A stretch of DNA of 64,000 nt, taken from positions 1 through 64,000 of the forward strand of contig NZ_CP053441.1 in assembly GCF_000769405.2 (NCBI RefSeq), in the 5' to 3' direction. The notes beneath the pieces are model-generated. The model saw only the letters and a program-made list of their open reading frames with translations, had not been told where the DNA came from and did not search any database. Both the position numbers and the translations under genes were made by a program. Below are positions 61,795 to 64,000 of the stretch, in pieces. The first letter of the stretch is position 1; every line of letters starts with the position of its first letter. The stretch is from Rhizobium brockwellii (lineage in GTDB: Bacteria; Pseudomonadota; Alphaproteobacteria; Rhizobiales; Rhizobiaceae).

Positions 61795-62959
61795 CGGAAA
61801 CAGCCGAAAGCGACTTGCCGGTGATCTGGCTCGCGGCCACCGCATAACCGCCAGCGGCGCCATCGATGAAATGGATGTGATCGCGCGCGATCGGCGTCGG
61901 CACGAAGCAGGTCATCAGCGCTGAGGATTGTCGATGCAGGCCGTAGCGGGCCACACCCTTGGCCCGCGCCTGTTGCAGCAGGGTCTCGATGCGCTTCAGG
62001 TGTTCGGCGTCGACGTCGATTGTCATCTTCAGCCCGTCGTCGAACTTGCGGAAATCGGAATTGTCGGCGACGTCGCGCTTGTAGCGGCGGGCATCGAAGC
62101 GGCCGAGCGGAATGCCGAACCTGTAGCACGCGACCGTGATGCCGAGTTGCAGGAAGATGAAGAGCTTCTGCCACAACCGCCGGCGCGGTGGCGCGGTGGC
62201 TTTGGCCTCGCGATTGATGCCATGCAGCGAGAAGGCAAGGTCCGGACCATCGGCCGGTACCGGATGGCTGTTTCGATTCTGCTCGGTGGTGATGGCGACG
62301 ATGCCGCTGACGAGCTCTTGAAAATCTCGGCCTGGCCGGCCTTCGCCGGGCACGGCGATAATCGAGACGATCTCGCCGTTTCGGGCATCGATCGGGCTCC
62401 AGCGGCAGGAGAGACCGGTAAGATCCGGGCGGGTTCCAGCGGGCGCGCGGGCAATGCCGTAACGGCCGAGCTTCATCTGTCTTTCGGCCCAGCTGGTGCC
62501 GCCGCCCCAGAACATCGCATAGGTGACATAAGGGCTTGCGGAATAACGCGCGACGCGGACGTCGAGGCCCTCGGCGCGGGTGTCGGCGACCGGCACGATG
62601 GCGATGCGCAGCACCAGGTTCAGATCTTCCTCGACCCAGACCTGCGCGGCGGCAAGGGCGTCGCGTGCCGCCGCCTCCAGCGAACCCGGAAGCGCGATCA
62701 GCGCGCCGTCGCCGCCGAAGACGAAGGGATAGTCGCCCTTGCCGACGGCATTCAACACCGCTGAAATGACGCTGGCGCCCGCCATGTTGACGTCCTTGTA
62801 ACGGCCGGCGCCGATCGCCTGCGTCGAGCCGACGATATCGGCGAGCGCCAGCACCCATCCATCCGGCAGCGGCCGGTAGTTGGCAGCGTCGGTCACGCCC
62901 TCGAATTCGCTGAAGAGCGGCACTTCGGCAAAGAAATCTTCGTCGGTCACGGTTTTCAT
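61784..62959 (-). CDS. DUF3095 protein, divergent nucleotidyl-cyclase fold
   Basis: A 391-residue protein of the DUF3095 family. Residues 35-90 hold LALADIVGSTQAIGAGRY and PFVFGGDGALIALPG, which match the two metal-binding strands of class III cyclases (ADI-x-GST and GDG), suggesting a cyclase-like N-terminal domain; the C-terminal half has one hydrophobic segment (LFIFLQLGITVACYRFG, near 275) and an unassigned tail. Its 3' end overlaps the sugar dehydrogenase gene by 11 bases on the opposite strand. ATG 62959 is chosen; a frame to 63010 has no good site. Catalytic activity is untested. Confidence 0.85.
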   Translation of the reverse strand: MKTVTDEDFFAEVPLFSEFEGVTDAANYRPLPDGWVLALADIVGSTQAIGAGRYKDVNMAGASVISAVLNAVGKGDYPFVFGGDGALIALPGSLEAAARDALAAAQVWVEEDLNLVLRIAIVPVADTRAEGLDVRVARYSASPYVTYAMFWGGGTSWAERQMKLGRYGIARAPAGTRPDLTGLSCRWSPIDARNGEIVSIIAVPGEGRPGRDFQELVSGIVAITTEQNRNSHPVPADGPDLAFSLHGINREAKATAPPRRRLWQKLFIFLQLGITVACYRFGIPLGRFDARRYKRDVADNSDFRKFDDGLKMTIDVDAEHLKRIETLLQQARAKGVARYGLHRQSSALMTCFVPTPIARDHIHFIDGAAGGYAVAASQITGKSLSAVSVTP

Positions 62960-63042
62960 GTCATCGAGCTTAGCACAGACCCATGTTGCCACTGCAACGC
63001 CAATTCCCATTTACGGCAATCGACTTGGCAAGGTTTCATGTG

Positions 63043-63150
63043 TTAGAGCCTTTCTTCGTTTCCGGGACGCACGGAAACGCCCTATCTTTTTGTTTTTATG
63101 CAATTCCGAACGCAAAACCGCTCCCGCACTTTTTGCTGGAATTGCTCCAG
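63043..63150. repeat. Rhizobial palindromic intergenic repeat
   Basis: Two hairpins in tandem: CGTTTCC-N9-GGAAACG (63057-63079) and GCAATTCC-N30-GGAATTGC (63100-63145). It differs from the RIME-like copies at 24 and 29.6 kb but shares the start TTAGAGC, and fits another dispersed family of rhizobial intergenic elements. Confidence 0.7.
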
Positions 63151-63184
63151 GACCGCTAACGACTTCATGACGGATACGGATTAG

Positions 63185-63664
63185 ATGAGCCGCCTCGACA
63201 GCTTCATTCGCCGGTTGACGGCTCAACGCGACATTCTGAACTCGATCATCGATCTGGTGGGGGAAATTCAAGGCCCGGTGCTGGAATTCGGCCTCGGCAA
63301 TGGCCGCACTTATGATCATCTCCGCGAGAATTTTCCCGGCCGGCGCATTGTCGCTTTCGACTGGGAAGTGCGTTCCTATTCGGCCTCAACACCAGCGGCA
63401 CAAGATATGGTGACCGGCAATATCCGCGAGTCCGGCCAGACCTTCGTCGGCATCGGCGCAGCACTTGCCCATGCCGACATCGGCACCGGCCATGACGAGA
63501 TCGACGCGGTGACCCTGACCTGGCTGCCGCAGCTGATGGCCGGCGTGCTCGCCCATAACGGCATCGCCGTCAGCGGGCTGCCGCTGGAGCATCCCGAGCT
63601 GGTGGCGCTGCCACTGCCTGACGGCATCAAGGAAGGCCGTTATTTCCTTTATCGGAGGAGATAG
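63185..63664 (+). CDS. Small class I SAM-dependent methyltransferase
   Basis: A 159-residue protein with SAM motif I VLEFGLGNGRTYDHL (residues 32-46) and the following acidic residue in RIVAFDWEV. It lacks the usual C-terminal half of full-length methyltransferases; length and pattern fit the short Methyltransf_17-like family, whose substrate is unknown. It starts 14 bases after the end of a RIME-type repeat and its ATG follows GGATTAG. A hairpin terminator separates it from the ABC transporter that ends the window on the other strand. Confidence 0.82.
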   Translation: MSRLDSFIRRLTAQRDILNSIIDLVGEIQGPVLEFGLGNGRTYDHLRENFPGRRIVAFDWEVRSYSASTPAAQDMVTGNIRESGQTFVGIGAALAHADIGTGHDEIDAVTLTWLPQLMAGVLAHNGIAVSGLPLEHPELVALPLPDGIKEGRYFLYRRR

Positions 63665-63684
63665 CATCAGCAATTGAAAGTGCT

Positions 63685-63720
63685 ACAGCGCCGCGCGTCT
63701 GAAAAGAGGCGCGGCGCTGT
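63685..63720. terminator. Terminator-like hairpin between convergent genes
   Basis: ACAGCGCCGCGC (63685-63696) and GCGCGGCGCTGT (63709-63720) form a perfect 12-pair stem with a 12-base loop. No T-run follows on either strand (TCGTGTTTCGG after it), so it may be a repeat-derived or rho-assisted terminator. Confidence 0.6.
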
Positions 63721-63730
63721 CGTGTTTCGG

Positions 63731-64000
63731 TTACGCCACCAGGCCCTTGGTCAGTTCCAGCGCCTGGCGCTCGAACAGCCGGCGATAGATACCGTTGTTA
63801 AGCCTGATCAGCGCCTGGTGGTCACCTTCTTCAACAATCTTTCCCTTGTCGAAGACCAGCAGCCGGTCCAGCGCTCGCACTGTGGACAGCCGGTGCGCGA
63901 TGACAAGTGTCGTGCGGCCGTTCATCAGGCGTTCCATGGCCTGCTGGATCTGCACTTCGCTCTCGCTGTCGAGGCTCGATGTCGCTTCGTCCAGAATCAG
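63731..64000 (-). CDS. ABC exporter ATPase domain, C-terminal part (cut by window edge)
   Basis: Only the last 89 codons of a minus-strand gene lie in the window. Reading in from base 64000 the frame is open: Walker [12 protein letters not shown] at the very edge, then the H-loop [28 protein letters not shown]. This is the end of an ABC-type nucleotide-binding domain, probably a fused exporter (AAxx-LSTV pattern). The catalytic Glu is present. The remainder, including membrane domain, lies outside the window. It follows the methyltransferase in convergent orientation. Confidence 0.93.
   Translation of the reverse strand: MILDEATSSLDSESEVQIQQAMERLMNGRTTLVIAHRLSTVRALDRLLVFDKGKIVEEGDHQALIRLNNGIYRRLFERQALELTKGLVA

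Noticed and set aside
1..64000. tRNA genes, rRNA genes, CRISPR arrays, transposases and integrases
   Set aside because: None was recognised. The repeats found are dispersed palindromic intergenic elements without spacers of even length or any coding region.

Overview
The window begins exactly on a repABC replication and partition module, so it is almost certainly one end of a linearised sequence of a large plasmid, chromid or second chromosome from an alphaproteobacterium of the Rhizobium/Agrobacterium group. The high GC content, the repABC antisense-RNA arrangement, RIME-type palindromic repeats, an HmrR/ActP copper module and many ABC transporters all fit Rhizobium, probably the leguminosarum/etli side of the genus. 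The species is an inference. No tRNA, rRNA, CRISPR array, transposase or phage gene was seen, and no nod/nif genes.

Layout. 1-3.6 kb: repA-repB, a counter-transcribed RNA gene in the repB-repC gap, then repC with an AT-rich internal segment that is the likely origin. 3.7-10.5 kb: a DUF1612/HTH regulator, an operon of ECF sigma factor, anti-sigma factor and Bax-inhibitor-1 membrane protein with a small divergent gene, and a copper operon (actP-hmrR) with a textbook MerR-type promoter. 10.5-22.3 kb: maltooligosyl trehalose synthase and cell-envelope genes (pbpC coupled to a bacterial alpha-2-macroglobulin, exported MsrA, L,D-transpeptidase). 22.5-29.5 kb: regulators and MFS exporters/importers, including two tandem LacI repressors. 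29.7-33.7 kb: a two-gene heterodimeric ABC exporter with asymmetric ATPase sites, split by a palindromic repeat. 33.9-38.3 kb: flavodoxin-like reductase, FAD/NAD(P) protein and a tandem-PAS hybrid histidine kinase. 38.3-45.3 kb: cyoABCD-surf1 quinol oxidase operon, a divergent MFS transporter and an orphan antitoxin-like gene.

45.3-64 kb is the least ordinary part. On the minus strand, reading from 60 kb downwards, are a class III cyclase, a complete peptide/opine-type ABC importer (ATPase, Tat-exported binding protein, two permeases), three glycosyltransferases, a 904-residue ABC-exporter-like protein in which every catalytic motif of the nucleotide-binding domain has been replaced and about 300 residues are inserted, and a stand-alone cyclic-nucleotide-binding protein with an intact phosphate-binding cassette. 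Next to them are a UDP-sugar dehydrogenase, a DUF3095 protein that looks like a divergent nucleotidyl cyclase, a small methyltransferase and the end of another ABC exporter. My working idea, which is inference, is a cyclic-nucleotide-gated envelope glycan system built around a pseudo-ABC membrane protein.

Many long open frames lie antisense to the real genes; these are codon-bias shadows and are left out. Starts were revised where a ribosome binding site or promoter position decided the matter, and those choices are stated in the entries.
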